From: Hymenopellis radicata | Taxonomy: Eukaryota; Basidiomycota; Agaricomycetes; Agaricales; Physalacriaceae | Assembly (NCBI GenBank): GCA_015501595.1 | Contig: JADNRX010000034.1 | Location: forward strand, 62,001 to 126,000 | Length of the DNA: 64,000 nt | Direction: 5' to 3' | Shown here: piece after piece, positions 21,563-31,505 of the stretch | Position numbering within the stretch: position 1 is the stretch's first letter | Layout of the letters: each line of letters begins with the position of its first letter | The notes under the pieces: generated by a model | The model's input: the letters and a program-made list of their open reading frames with translations, nothing else | Databases searched by the model: none | What the model was told of the DNA's origin: nothing | Program-made: the position numbers and the translations under genes

Positions 21563-22659
21563 GACCTGTCAATGGAGCTCCCGAAAGCGTCTTGATGGGC
21601 ACGATTTGGGCACACAAATATTTTGCTTTCGGCTTTAGCCCTTTTCTATCTCGATCTTCCCCACCCCTGTAGTGCGTCTGTTGCCATGCAGAACACTTGA
21701 TGTCATTCCGCTCCCTGTCCTTATGGTGCGGACGGCGACATATTGGCGACATGAACCTTCGAAGCAGGCCGCGTTTGCGCGTATTCCAGATTTTGGAGGT
21801 TCGCGCGAGGTATGCTTTCGTCTGGTTATCGTTCAACTCGCGTCCCCACTCAGCGCCACTTGTTCCAAATGGAACGTAGGAGGGATCCCTAAATTAAAAA
21901 TGCGGACCCTCGGGGTCGGGGGGTTTATGTCTATGTCCACGTTGCGACTGACCAGTGACCGAGTTCGCTACCATTCATCATGATCCTGCCAATCCCTATT
22001 AGTATATCCTCCTTGTCAAAAGCACCACAGGCATTCAATCTCGACGCTTTCTAGGCGGAGTCTACCAACTTCGAACTGTCAGAAAGTCGTTCCTGATCAC
22101 GGATTCAAAAAAGAGGGCGAAAACTGAACCACCATTGGTCGTCATAGCATCTGCATCCGTAGTCAGGTAGAGAGCGCAGTTGGCGGTGAAATCAGAACTG
22201 TACATTAGTGTGAACCTTGCAGCGTATGACATTGAGATTGGTGCTTGGTAGTAGAGAGCTAGGCGAGGGGGAAATACGTGACTTGGCGGCGGGACCACTG
22301 TCAGACGTGAGACAAGGCTGACGGCAAGGAAAGAATGTCCTTGGAAAACGATCCAACCCCAGAACAAATACCCGAAGAACAACAAACAAACATGGAGGTA
22401 ATCACAAGCTTCATCGCGCCACATGCACTTGCAAGTATGCGCAGCGTCCAATTGCTTTCAGCACAGCTGACCCAGAGGTCTAGAAGGAGGTAGAAAAAGC
22501 GAAGAAACCTAGTACTACAGCCGACAGCGCTGGTAATTGGACCTTGATTAAAAATTGATTCAAAGATTGGGCGTCTGGGCCGGCGTCCGTCCAACTGTCG
22601 GAAGGGCGGAAAGGTTCCAAGAAATATACAGAATGGGGAGGTGACAAAAGACACGAAAG
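21563..22659. other. Intergenic, no gene supported
   Basis: Only short ORFs without recognisable motifs are present. The segment includes the MscS promoter at its left end. Stop codons are frequent in all frames between 21850 and 22500. Confidence 0.5.
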
Positions 22660-22925
22660 GTTGAGCGTGGCGCATAGACGCCATTTGAGGGTAAACCTGT
22701 ATATATGCGCCGTTAACTCCCGCGCCGTAGTACAAAGAGCGGCTAACCAGCGCGTCATTGGTGTACGAGGATCCTTCGCCTGAACGTATGCGTGATAACG
22801 AAGTCATCTGATTTACCAAAGCTGGGAAGCACTCGGGTGCTCACACCAATGAATGCGACCCCATGATCGACGTCAAGGAGAGGAATGCTTCATCGGATGA
22901 GCTTTTGCGTCGCGTCGTTGTTCGT
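22660..22925. repeat. Dispersed repeat, copy 1
   Basis: Resembles 26625-26895 in the same orientation. Shared landmarks are CGCCATTTGAGGG, CCTGTATATATG, TACGAGGATCC, GCCTGAACGTATGCG and GGATGAG/TCATCG-type ends. Copies are diverged with small indels. It contains no ORF kept in both copies except a short minus-strand frame (SLSRIRSG), so it is more likely a transposon or promoter remnant. Confidence 0.55.
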
Positions 22926-23245
22926 CCGAGACCAACGCCGTCACAACGACTTGAGGAAATAGAAATTTTGGGTATCTTAGGACGGCGACAGCAGACATGG
23001 TAAACGAGAACCATTTGAGACACACTTGAACGGATAAGTCGGAAAGAGGGTCCACACTTGGTCGGCATACAGACGACATGTCAGAGACGCTGCACCAGTC
23101 CAGAATACCGTATAACATAGCCAGTGAGCGCAAGACAGCACATAAGTTAGGCCTAGGCTAAGTCGCGGATCGTGTTCAGAAGGGTTTGCCAAATAAACGC
23201 CTACATCACCCTTGGAAAAATTCCCGTCACCTCCTCGACGCGTCC
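22926..23245. other. Promoter side of the mitoribosomal gene
   Basis: No gene was recognised. The mitoribosomal protein gene begins at 23246; the frame is open for 60 nt upstream but without an ATG. Confidence 0.4.
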
Positions 23246-25070
23246 ATGAGCGCCATCCGCCTATGCTCCCTCTCCCAGCGGACGCCGAGATACTTTACGC
23301 GCCATGGCGCACTATTCGTCCGTAGTGTTCACCGACGGTCGACTCTTCCATACCCCATTGAAAAGGGCCTTGGAAGGTTCCTACCACCACTGGCGCTCAA
23401 GCTCGTCGCGGTCGACTACCAGGATGGTCTATTAGAAAGGCTGAATGATGAGGCTCGAGGTGAGTTCTGCTGTGCTTTCATTGCGCGTTGTAACGTCTCC
23501 ACACAGGCACCGAATACGAAAACATGACGGTCGTGGACACCGTGCTGAATGCTGTAACACAGCCTACCCATGCGCTCACGTACAGCTATGCGAGTCTGGC
23601 GTTGAACAACCATTTCTTTCTTGACCATCTGGTACTTGCGCGTATTTTTCTGTCTTTGCGTTCCCTTTAACATTGGTTCAGAAACCGTTAGAAGGAGATG
23701 CCAAGAACCACCAGGACAAAATAGACCCGGGCCTCCTTGCAAGTATAGGAACACATTATGACAGTGTTGCACGACTCAAGTCTGTGTTTTCTGCTGTCTC
23801 GCTCGAAGCGGACTATGCAGGATACGTCTGGCTGGTGACTGATAAATCCGGACGTCTTGCCGTCGTGTCCACCTCCGGCGCTGAATCTCTCGTAATCCAA
23901 GGCCGCTTCGTTAAATCACAAGACAGACCTCCCACTGAGATGGACATGTATACCGACGACCTACCAACCTCTGATCCTTACTACGAGGACTGGCTGGAGG
24001 AAACTCAAACGCTTGACCCGCAAGGTGCGGCGCTTGACCGCGTAATGGCGCAAGTGCAAGCGGATGAGACTGGGGAATTGGCTGAGGCGGTTCTGGAGGA
24101 AATGGGCGAAGTTTTTCCGGAGGTGTTCCGGGAAGGCAAAGGCTTGGACTCATTGGACCCCGACCTGTTGAACCGACTTCTGGGAGTCCTGGAGTCGGAG
24201 ACGGTTGCAGAAACCGGTACTCTCCCATCCGAAGACAGTCCTATCTTTGGCGAACGACATGCCTCTCCCTCTGACCAGAATACTGACTCACCGGAGAGTA
24301 CTCTCCCGGCCGAAGAATACGTTCCTCCGTCCGATTGGGAGGACCCTCCTCCGCCCGATTTCCAGGAAATAAGCGAACTTTTTCCGGAGGAGGCGCGCTG
24401 GTTGTTCCGGGAAGGCAAAGGCTTGGACTCATTGGATCCCGACATGTCGAACCGACTTCTGGGAGTCCCGGAGTCGGAGAAGGCTGCAGAAACCGGTACT
24501 CTCCCATCCGAAGACAGTTCTATCTATGGCGATGACGCCTCACCGGACAGTATTCTCCCGACCGAAGAATCCATTCCTCCGTCCGATTTACTACTACCAC
24601 CAACACCAGACAACCCTGATCAAGCCCTCGTGGAGGATGAGGAATATGAAGAGGACGAGGATGGGCTCGCCATCGAGGAGGATGAGGATGAGCTCATCGA
24701 GGAGGATGAGGAATATGACGAGGAGGAGGAGGACGAGGACGAGGAGTATGACGAGGAGGAGGAAGCGGAAGGGGTTGAGGAAACAGAGGATGAGAATGGC
24801 GAGAGGTCACCGGAGGAAGAACAGGCGTATTGGGACAACAAGCGCCAAATGCTCAGAGCTCAAGTCCAGCAGTTAAAGGCAGAGCAGAAGGAATCACTCT
24901 TGGACGGCATCATCTATCCTCTGTTCTGCGCGCCAGTGCACGAGCACGGGTGGATGAGCGCCGGATATGGTGTATTGGGGCAGGAGGAGTGGTTGAAGCA
25001 GTTTTGGACCGTCTTGGATTGGGAAAAGGTCTCAACGCGATACCGTGCAGTGACGCCTCGTCTACAGTAG
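23246..25070 (+). CDS. Mitochondrial small-subunit ribosomal protein of Fe/Mn-SOD fold (mS42/mS43, Rsm26/Mrp1-like) with acidic insertion
   Basis: Three exons: 23246-23459, 23507-23631 and 23682-25070. The N-terminus MSAIRLCSLSQRTPRYFTRHG is basic and fits a mitochondrial presequence. The SOD-like N-domain (LPYPIEKGLGRFLPPLAL, SYASLALNNHFFLDHL) and the start of the C-domain (SVARLKSVFSAVSLEADYAGYVWLV) are followed, after a long insertion, by HEHGWMSAGYGVLGQEEWLKQFW and LDWEKV, the end of the SOD_C fold. The usual SOD metal ligands are not all kept, as in mitoribosomal members. The insertion of about 270 residues contains two copies of a roughly 65-residue unit (FREGKGLDSLDPD ... SEDS) and an Asp/Glu-rich tract at about 24630-24800. 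This insertion is unusual for the family. Confidence 0.8.
24640..24780 (+). repeat. GAGGA-rich acidic tract inside the mitoribosomal gene
   Basis: A purine-rich run of GAGGAGGAT/GAGGACGAG units encodes almost only Glu and Asp, with a few Tyr. It is a low-complexity sequence prone to slippage, downstream of the two longer duplicated units. Confidence 0.8.
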
Positions 25071-25405
25071 ACATTCAAAAGTTATATATCTAATGGCTAT
25101 CTTTAATGCATATACACCACCCCCCGTCATACACATAAACCATTCCTAGCTTGTCGGAATTTCGCTGCCCCGTAAGACGCCTCACCACTGTTTCTGCTTT
25201 TTGCTTCTGATTATCTTGTCTTTGGTTGACAACGCTTGTTTCTTCTTGAAATGCGACTATCTGGGCTGGACAGAGCTCACGTAGGTTTCGTTCTGCGATG
25301 TGTGCATGCAAGGGAAACTTAGAAAGCGGTCTTTGGCAACCCAACAAGAGCCTCCATGAAATACAGTGGCGTGACTTCGACGATCCACTGTCAGCCGGTC
25401 TTTCG
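25071..25405. other. Intergenic between mitoribosomal gene and repeat unit R1
   Basis: Minus-strand ORF 25090-25347 is open but has no recognisable motif, so I do not call it a gene. Confidence 0.4.
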
Positions 25406-26295
25406 AGGTAGACTTAGAAGCTGGAGAGAGCGCAACTCACAAACGTCACTCGACGTACTGAAGCTATAAAAGCTAGTACCCGGTGGCGTTTACTTTCGAG
25501 CAAGTTTCAAGCGTATTTTGTAGATCTTTATTTTCTTCATGGTTTTCAACATTGAAAGCATATCTGGTGGGTATATCTTCGCAACGAAAGTAAAAAAGAT
25601 TCCTTCTGACTTCCCCGTTGTACGCTTCTCTGACCTTGGAGGGATAGTAACAACCTTCGAATCTGTGGAACATTCATCAGTACAATGTGGGGATCTCGAT
25701 AATGAAGAAGCACTAACCCACAATCAATCTCTGATCATAAGACGACTACATATGCGTCGTGTATCGTCACCTCAGGTTCGTTGTGTGCCACATCTCTAGC
25801 AGACTCGATGTTGCCATACTGGGCATGCAAGTTCAGCGAGGATTTCCTCTTCTGAATTGGCCGTCTCTCGTTGGCCACACGCCTGCTCTTGTTAGAGTCG
25901 ATGTTCTGATACTGCGCACGCAAGTTCAGCGAGGATTTCCTCTTCTGAATTGGCCGTCTCTCGCCAGCCGCACGCGCGCTGTCGTTAGGGCGCGACTTGG
26001 GACTGCGGATGTGGAGGTGTGTGATGTTAAAGTTGAGAGATGATGCGAACATAGTGAGATGATGTGTGTGGGTGTAGATGATAGGCAGTAAGGCTTTGTG
26101 TTAGGGACTCGATTGTCGTTGTATCAGTTCTGAAAAACGGCCTTTATAGAGGAGGACTGGACAGCCTTTGGCGTCATAGGAGGATTTTGGACTGTGAACT
26201 GTCTTTGTTTTCGCAGACAGTCTCTAGCAGGACTCCTATGACGCATGAAATGAGATGTCTTCGTAGACGATCGGAGCAACTAAGCAGTCTATTGA
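25406..26295 (-). repeat. Direct repeat unit R1 (gene-bearing)
   Basis: About 890 bp matching 30656-31505 in the same orientation, from AGGTAGACTT at the left to CAGTCTATTGA at the right. It carries a promoter with a TATA box (minus strand, about 26143), the small dibasic-repeat gene and its downstream sequence. The two units lie 5.25 kb apart. Confidence 0.75.
25735..26052 (-). CDS. Small dibasic-repeat protein, copy A
   Basis: A 105-codon ORF starting MFASSLNFNITHLHI. It contains two tandem units of about 30 residues, each with NERRPIQKRKSSLNL or GERRPIQKRKSSLNL followed by AQYxNIxS. The RR and KR pairs could be kexin sites that would release repeated peptides, but there is no obvious signal peptide. 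A plausible TATA box lies about 90 nt upstream on the minus strand. The ORF ends DAYVVVL; a GTAGTC donor-like sequence just before the stop may allow splicing to a further exon containing FRCEDIPTR. The other copy (30978-31295) keeps the same frame and repeats, which supports coding. No family was recognised. Confidence 0.5.
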   Translation of the reverse strand: MFASSLNFNITHLHIRSPKSRPNDSARAAGERRPIQKRKSSLNLRAQYQNIDSNKSRRVANERRPIQKRKSSLNLHAQYGNIESARDVAHNEPEVTIHDAYVVVL

Positions 26296-26624
26296 TCGGA
26301 CGGTTTGAGCCGGAGACCACCACCTGGAGTAACTAAAGTGAACAAGACCCGGTCCTCACAGAGAGTCGGTAATATCCATTGAAGAGCATTGGACTACGGG
26401 CCTAGTGGTACTCGGCATTCAGCGATTTCAACTTGCCCTTTGAGGCCTCTCTGTCTACGTAACCCTAGTCAGCAGCTGAACGAGTTACAAAGAAAACACT
26501 CAACTCTAGCTATCGGAATGAACCCTGACGAGAATTCCATGGGTTGTAGCAACGAGAGAGGGCACGCACTACGCATTACTACAATCAAACATCTGCATAG
26601 CCGCCCCGACCATGTCACCTAGAA
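26296..26624. other. Spacer between repeat units, no gene seen
   Basis: Only short unrelated frames; nothing recognised. Confidence 0.4.
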
Positions 26625-26895
26625 TAGGCGCCATTTGAGGGGAACCTGTATATATGTGCCGTGAAGTACCACGTCGTATAAAAGAGCGACTAACCAGCGT
26701 GTCGTTACTGTACGAGGATCCTCCGCCTGAACGTATGCGCGATAGCGAAGCCAGCGTGTCGATTCTGATCTCCCAAAGCCGGGACACTCGGATGCTCACA
26801 CAAATGAATGTATCGTAACGCTGGGCAACGAGCCTATGGAAGTGGACCGTCGACGCCAGGAAGAGGAATCATTCATCGCGTCGCGTCGATCAATT
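26625..26895. repeat. Dispersed repeat, copy 2
   Basis: Second copy of the element at 22660-22925, same strand. It shares CCTGTATATATGTGCCGTG, the TACGAGGATCC block and GCTCACAC near the end. A TATAAAAG sequence sits within it. Confidence 0.55.
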
Positions 26896-27084
26896 CCGGC
26901 CGTCTTCACTGAGCCTGTGCATCTGATTTAACAGTGCACTGTTCAGCTCCACTGCAGGACCCGAAATAAATTTCGCAAGTAGAGGAGTATGAGTGTTGGA
27001 TCAGGTTGAATGCAGAGGCGGCTACAAGTGTGTTGATTCGCAGGGCATCAGGAAAAACGAGGGCCATAGGAAGCGCTTTCGAGC

Positions 27085-27365
27085 CCTAGGAAGTTGTGGT
27101 ACTGTACTATTACACGCAAGTCTTCGCATAACGGGTAACGGGGGCCTGTGAAATGAAGAGTTCATGCTACCATAACGCGTAACGGCCAAAATTGGGCCCC
27201 AGGTAAGGCCCAAAAAGGAAATTTTTTAAGGCGGCGGCTATTGCCACCGCTCCCGCCTGTCCATATAAGGAAATTGGACCCTGAATGAAGAGCAATGTCT
27301 GTGAAGAGTATGCGTAACAGGTAACACCCCATGAAGACTAGGTCGTAATAGTACAGTAGTATGGT
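27085..27365. repeat. Possible short inverted-repeat element
   Basis: The ends share CTGTACTATTAC (27100-27115) and its reverse complement GTAATAGTACAG (about 27344-27356), with TAACGGGTAAC/TAACAGGTAAC motifs inside. About 280 bp and without coding capacity. A MITE is possible but no target duplication was seen. Confidence 0.35.
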
Positions 27366-27509
27366 AGTTTCGGATGCTAGGACTGTTCGAGTCTAGCTCG
27401 GAAGCGCTTCCTAGGTCCCTTGGTTTTCCTGATGCTGTTAGTGGTGTAGAAGCTGTCGAATCACTTCTGAGGCCTTCGGCACTTTTTTGGTAGCACCAGG
27501 AGCTCTCAA

Positions 27510-27845
27510 CCCCGGGTCCATCAAATTCGACAACGGCGTGGAGCATCGTGTTTCTCTTTGAGCGTACCTGTGCTGGCCGGTTCTTCTGGACATACAAAAA
27601 GGGCGAAGGCTGGGATAACGGTTGGAGTTTCCGCGATGTGCGGCTGAGCGAGGTTCTCCCTGCCTGGCTCAGGGGCTTGCGTGGACGTATTCCTGTCGAT
27701 GGGGCTGATCAGCACAGACGCGCGCTCAAAGTCAAGGTAGTGAAGCCTCCTGCTCTGACCATGCTCTTGAGGGTGACTTTTTCGATGGTTTCTAGCTGCT
27801 CATAGTACCTGGTGGGATCAGCACCCAGGACAGTATGATCACGAG
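27510..27845 (+). pseudogene. GH5 exo-beta-1,3-glucanase fragment
   Basis: A truncated copy of the internal part of the glucanase at 39152-40967. It matches from the Pro-Gly-Ser stretch after the nucleophile (LNPGSIKFDN) through FERTCAG, FFWTYKKGEGWDNGWSFRDV and LRGRIPVDGADQHRR. About 20 nt are deleted after EHRV, and similarity stops abruptly at ATCACGAGCGGT (about 27845). The catalytic parts are absent. The matching C-terminal end lies on the opposite strand at 29850-30085, showing that the locus was cut and partly inverted. Confidence 0.8.
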
Positions 27846-28263
27846 CGGTAGAACCCCAGCCTCCTCCGACCAACCGTCGCGAAACTCCTTTGAGCGTCTC
27901 ACACTGTACTAGCAGAGGATGGAGGATCAGCGACTGTCGCGCTTCTGGGAATCTAAGTGCACGTGAAACTGAGTTGGAGCCGAATCGGTCGCCTTCCGGA
28001 GGCCTAGCCGGGCTACGGCCATGGATTTTGCACGGCGATTATGGGATTTAAAGCTCGTCAGAACGAGATTTGCTGTCAGATCAAGTACTGTACAGGGGAA
28101 AAGACGGTTATCGGTCACTGGGGCAAGCAGTCCAGAACGGATACGCAATGAGTTCCATACGTTACGCCCAGGAGTTCAATACAACACGTACGCCACAAAA
28201 ATACACTAGAACCACTGCTTCCCGGGGATGTGCTCGTTCAACGGCGCTTGGCCTGAATTCCAC

Positions 28264-28269
28264 TATAAA
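28264..28269 (+). promoter_or_regulatory. TATA box of Y3-like gene copy 1
   Basis: TATAAA 95 nt upstream of the start codon at 28359. The same TATAAAAGCCAGTCGG context precedes all three copies of the gene. Confidence 0.7.
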
Positions 28270-28358
28270 AGCCAGTCGGTACACTCCCCAACTTCATTAC
28301 TTGAGGCATATCAAGTAGTATCCCAAAGACTTCTTCTGCGCTAACTACTGTCGATATC

Positions 28359-29272
28359 ATGAAGCTCTCTATCTCTGGTCTCGTCGCCGTCGCCCTTGCC
28401 ATCGCAGCTCCAACCTATGCAGCTGTTGTAGCCCGCGTTGACGATACTCCTGCCAAAGTAAGTGTGATCCATCACAGGAATAGATTTGGTGCTGAGCTTC
28501 TTCTGATAGTGGTTAAGTATCGAACAAGGAATCAGTAAGTGCACGGATGCCCCGATGCGACGCACACTTACAGTTCAATAATCCATCTAGCATACGAGAA
28601 TAGCACCGCTTTGGTCCCGCGTGCCGGCACTGGTAAGTTCGCCTCCTCTATTTCTTATATTCTCTCATGAGGAAGCCAGAGGTCGTCCATTGCTACGGAT
28701 TCGGCACGAAGGTCAGTGATTACCTCTCAGATAGTACACTCTAGCGACAATTCTTATTAGGCGGACCGCGCCCCGCTCGTATCAGTAATTGACGACTGGT
28801 GTGGGTGTGTACATGTCTAGTCCCCATCGCTGGTTCAAGCTGATATTCTGGGTAGAAGGGTGATAGGCACCAGAGTGACAAACGGACAAACCGTTTGGGT
28901 CGGTCAGAATTCTCCCCTCATCACACCTCTTCTAATACGCCCATCAGGCCCGGTACAACTACGGGACCTTCACTGTTCTTGTCAGTGCTCAAGCCATCAA
29001 CGGGTATGTTATCAATTTTATGTACTGTGTAAGCCATTGTTTGACTGGAGCCAAGCGGCAACTGGGTTATTGACGGAAATTGCAACCGACTCCTCCGTCT
29101 TCCCGTCGATGGGTGCAATACTGGCGGAGTGAACGGAAAACAAGTGAGTGTGTATAAGAATATATTCCGCGTTACTGACTAGGTTCGAAACAGGGAGGAT
29201 ACGAAACCGACCTCTACGGACAGTGGCGTACTGATCCCGGCTCCAACGGCTCGGATGTGTGAGTTATGGAAA
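28359..29272 (+). CDS. Small secreted cysteine protein, glycan-binding Y3-like, copy 1
   Basis: The first exon encodes a signal peptide, MKLSISGLVAVALAIAAPTYA, then AVVARVDDTPAK. Further exons give NSTALVPRAGTEVVHC, YGFGTK, ADRAPLVSVIDDWCG, VIGTRVTNGQTVW, RYNYGTFTVLVSAQAING, NWVIDGNCNRLLRLPVDGCNTGGVNGKQ and GGYETDLYGQWRTDPGS, with a stop after NGSDV. Four cysteines in the mature part suggest two disulfides. The pattern CNTGGxNGKQGG...W..DPGSN matches what I recall of the basidiomycete Y3 glycan-binding family, a guess without search. About seven introns; all reading frames are intact. Expected to be secreted. Confidence 0.75.
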
Positions 29273-29654
29273 GAGAGGACATTTGTCCCAGCGAAGGCGA
29301 AGTTGGTGTTGTGGTTTTGTGGTAGCACAGCTTCAATGTTCTCGGTTTAACAACATATGCTTTTATTTACAGAACTTGGAATTGCGGGAGTCGCAGTAGT
29401 CTGCCCTTGAATGCTGCACCCAGTTCAAAAGAGGAAATGTGGCACTAGGGTTTTTTTCTTCGTCAAATTGCATGGAACGAGCTGTATATATGTAAGTGAT
29501 GCACCACCTTCATTGCTCGTTCGGCCCCGTTCCTGCGCCTCCTCTTAAGGCTTCAAGATGGCTAGGTGCGCCACAGGTCCACGACGTGATGGCAGCGCAC
29601 TTGCAAGACCACCGTTTTTCGCAAACACGACGTTTCATTGTTACGACTAATCGG

Positions 29655-29806
29655 TCTTCGCGACTTTTGAATCGCGCTTCACGGCGACTGAGCAGCATGG
29701 ATTGTGGCCCCAGGCGTCCTTTCACACTCAGTGTCCTGGAAACGGAAGCGTCGGAGACCCGTTCTTTGACAACTTCTACGCGTCTACTGTGCCAAGTCTT
29801 GCATAG
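29655..29806 (+). pseudogene. Relic of alpha/beta-hydrolase exon 2
   Basis: About 150 nt nearly identical to part of exon 2 of the hydrolase at 45450-46677, encoding ESRFTATEQHGLWPQAS and PGNGSVGDPFFDNFYASTVPSL with substitutions, then diverging. No other part of the hydrolase is present. It lies downstream of Y3-like copy 1. The same relic occurs at 41017-41165, so the composite predates the duplication. Confidence 0.75.
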
Positions 29807-29849
29807 TACAACAAAAAGGTTGTATTTTCTTCTTACTATTGATGCTGTA

Positions 29850-30085
29850 TTAACAGTAGTGCTGCGCATAATCCTCGCGTGCAGCAGTCACTCCCTGATT
29901 AAATCCATGCTCTGCAATCCTTTAGTGAAATCCCCCCACCTCCTAGGCAAAAAAGAGCACACGTACCGAACTCCCAATAACCATCCCCACTCCTGCGGCG
30001 CGCCCACTCAGTCTTGAATCCAATCTCTGGAGCTGGAGCACCAACATGCACGGAGCGGAAGAATGCATAGGAATCACCCCATCCT
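29850..30085 (-). pseudogene. GH5 glucanase C-terminal fragment, inverted
   Basis: Minus-strand sequence encoding GDSYAFFRSVHVGAPAPEIGF, KTEWARRRSGDGYWEF, then an intron and HGF.QGVAAAR.DYAQHYC with a stop, matching the end of the glucanase at 40730-40967. It is detached from the rest of the gene (27510-27845, plus strand). Confidence 0.75.
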
Positions 30086-30155
30086 CTCGCAAATCCACCC
30101 TTGAACTTCTTGACTGGGAGGGCTTAAGGCGAAGTTGATCACAGAGGGAAAGCAC

Positions 30156-30585
30156 TTACTTACAGGGAACAATAAAATAGGTGATGGCCAAGCCCGGAGA
30201 GTTTGTGGAAGTCCTGTCCGCACGACTGGATGACTTTGACAACTTCGCCAAGCGTACTCGGGCGAGCAGTTGTATGGAGAATAAGGTACCCAAGAACTCG
30301 CGCATGAAGCTGCGCGCTCGGGTCGTCGCGCGCGTCGGCCTAATTTTGGAAGGTGAGACAAACATTATATGCGCTGACAACGTTGGCCATCATCGCGTCT
30401 AAACGGGTGTTCGCGAGAGGAGGAAGTGCAGTCATGGTGAAAGCAAGGAGATGATTGTTATCGTCGTGGATCATGCTAACCAAGCTAAGTGATGACGCGT
30501 GACGAGGAATGCGACCGGTGATACAGAGTAGTTTGGGGTGGAGGGGGAACGGAACGGGCGAGACGGTTTCCGTGAAAGACGCCAC
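30156..30585 (-). other. Unrecognised coding-like remnant
   Basis: A minus-strand frame begins MASFTETVSPVPFPLHPKLL and runs to RLDAMMANVVSAYNVCLTFQ. Reading in a neighbouring frame then gives HARVLGYLILHTTARPSTLGE and VVKVIQSCGQDFHKLSGLG. The pieces look like one protein split by an intron or frameshift. I do not recognise it with confidence; an N-terminal domain of a basidiomycete HNH-type protein is a weak possibility. Confidence 0.3.
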
Positions 30586-30655
30586 ACCATTCTTGCATCA
30601 GGTCACAAGCCAGACAATTTCACATGGGCGGACTAGTGACTACCAACTGACCAGG

Positions 30656-31505
30656 TAGACTTGGAAGCTGGAGAGAGCAAGAAGAGAGCGTCACTTACAT
30701 AAGACGTGATAAAAAAAGTTACCCGGTGGCGTTTGCTTTGCCTATTTTTGTAGATCTTTATTTCCTTTATACAAGTGTATCATAGTCTTCCAGATATTAA
30801 AACCATGTCTGGTGGGTATATCTTTACAACGAAAGTAAGATGGGTCCTTGTTGTACACTTCTCTAAGCAGAGGACCCCGGACTCGGAGGGATAACAACCT
30901 TCGAATCTGCGGAACATTCATCAGTACAACGTGGGGATTTTGACAATGAAGGCACTGACCCACAATCAACGTCAAGATCATAAAACGACTACATATGCGG
31001 CGTGTATCGTCACCTCAGGTTCGGTGCGTGCCACATCTCTAGCAGACTCGATGTTGTGATACTGCGCACGCAAGTTCAGCGAGGATTTCCTCTTCTGAAT
31101 TGGCCGTCTCTCGTTGGCCACACGCGTGCTCTTGTTAGAGTCGATGTTGTGATACTGCGCACGCAAGTTCAGCGAGGATTTCCTCTTCTGAATTGGCCGT
31201 CTCTCGCCAGCTGCACGCGTGCTTTCGTTAGGGCGCGACTTGGGACTGAAGATGTGGACGTGTGTGATGTTGAAGTTGAGAGATGATGCAAACATAGTGA
31301 GATGATGTGTGTGGAAGGCAGTAAGGCTTTGTGTTAGGGACTCGATTGTTGTTACAGCAGATCTAAAAAGTTGGTCTTTATAGAGGAGGACTGGACAGCC
31401 TTTCGCGTCATAGGAGGATTTGGGGTATGAACTGTCTAGCAGGACCCTATGACGCATGAAATGAGATGTCTTCGTAGACGATCGAAGCGAGCAGTCTATT
31501 GAGTC
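30656..31505 (-). repeat. Direct repeat unit R2 (gene-bearing)
   Basis: Second copy of the 25406-26295 unit, same orientation, including the TATA box (minus strand, about 31380) and the small dibasic-repeat gene. It lacks short segments of R1 near 25600-25690. Confidence 0.75.
30978..31295 (-). CDS. Small dibasic-repeat protein, copy B
   Basis: Paralogue of copy A with the same length and layout: MFASSLNFNITHVHI, then two units with GERRPIQKRKSSLNL and NERRPIQKRKSSLNL each followed by RAQYHNI, and an end HAAYVVVL. Differences from copy A are mostly single substitutions, and the frame is kept. The upstream frame stays open to 31517, but the TATA box position favours the ATG at 31295. No signal peptide or lipidation motif. 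Function unknown. Confidence 0.5.
   Translation of the reverse strand: MFASSLNFNITHVHIFSPKSRPNESTRAAGERRPIQKRKSSLNLRAQYHNIDSNKSTRVANERRPIQKRKSSLNLRAQYHNIESARDVARTEPEVTIHAAYVVVL

Noticed and set aside
24526..24876. Arg-rich ORF overlapping the acidic tract
   Set aside because: It is a frame shadow of the GAGGA repeat in the mitoribosomal protein gene.
25735..31295. Small dibasic-repeat proteins as mating pheromone precursors
   Set aside because: They lack a C-terminal CaaX box and the usual length and N-terminal pattern of basidiomycete pheromone precursors.
25406..31505. R1 and R2 as long terminal repeats of a retrotransposon
   Set aside because: They are the right distance apart, but the interior has no gag, protease, reverse transcriptase or integrase. 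It holds a secreted-protein gene and GH5 pieces, and no primer-binding site was seen.
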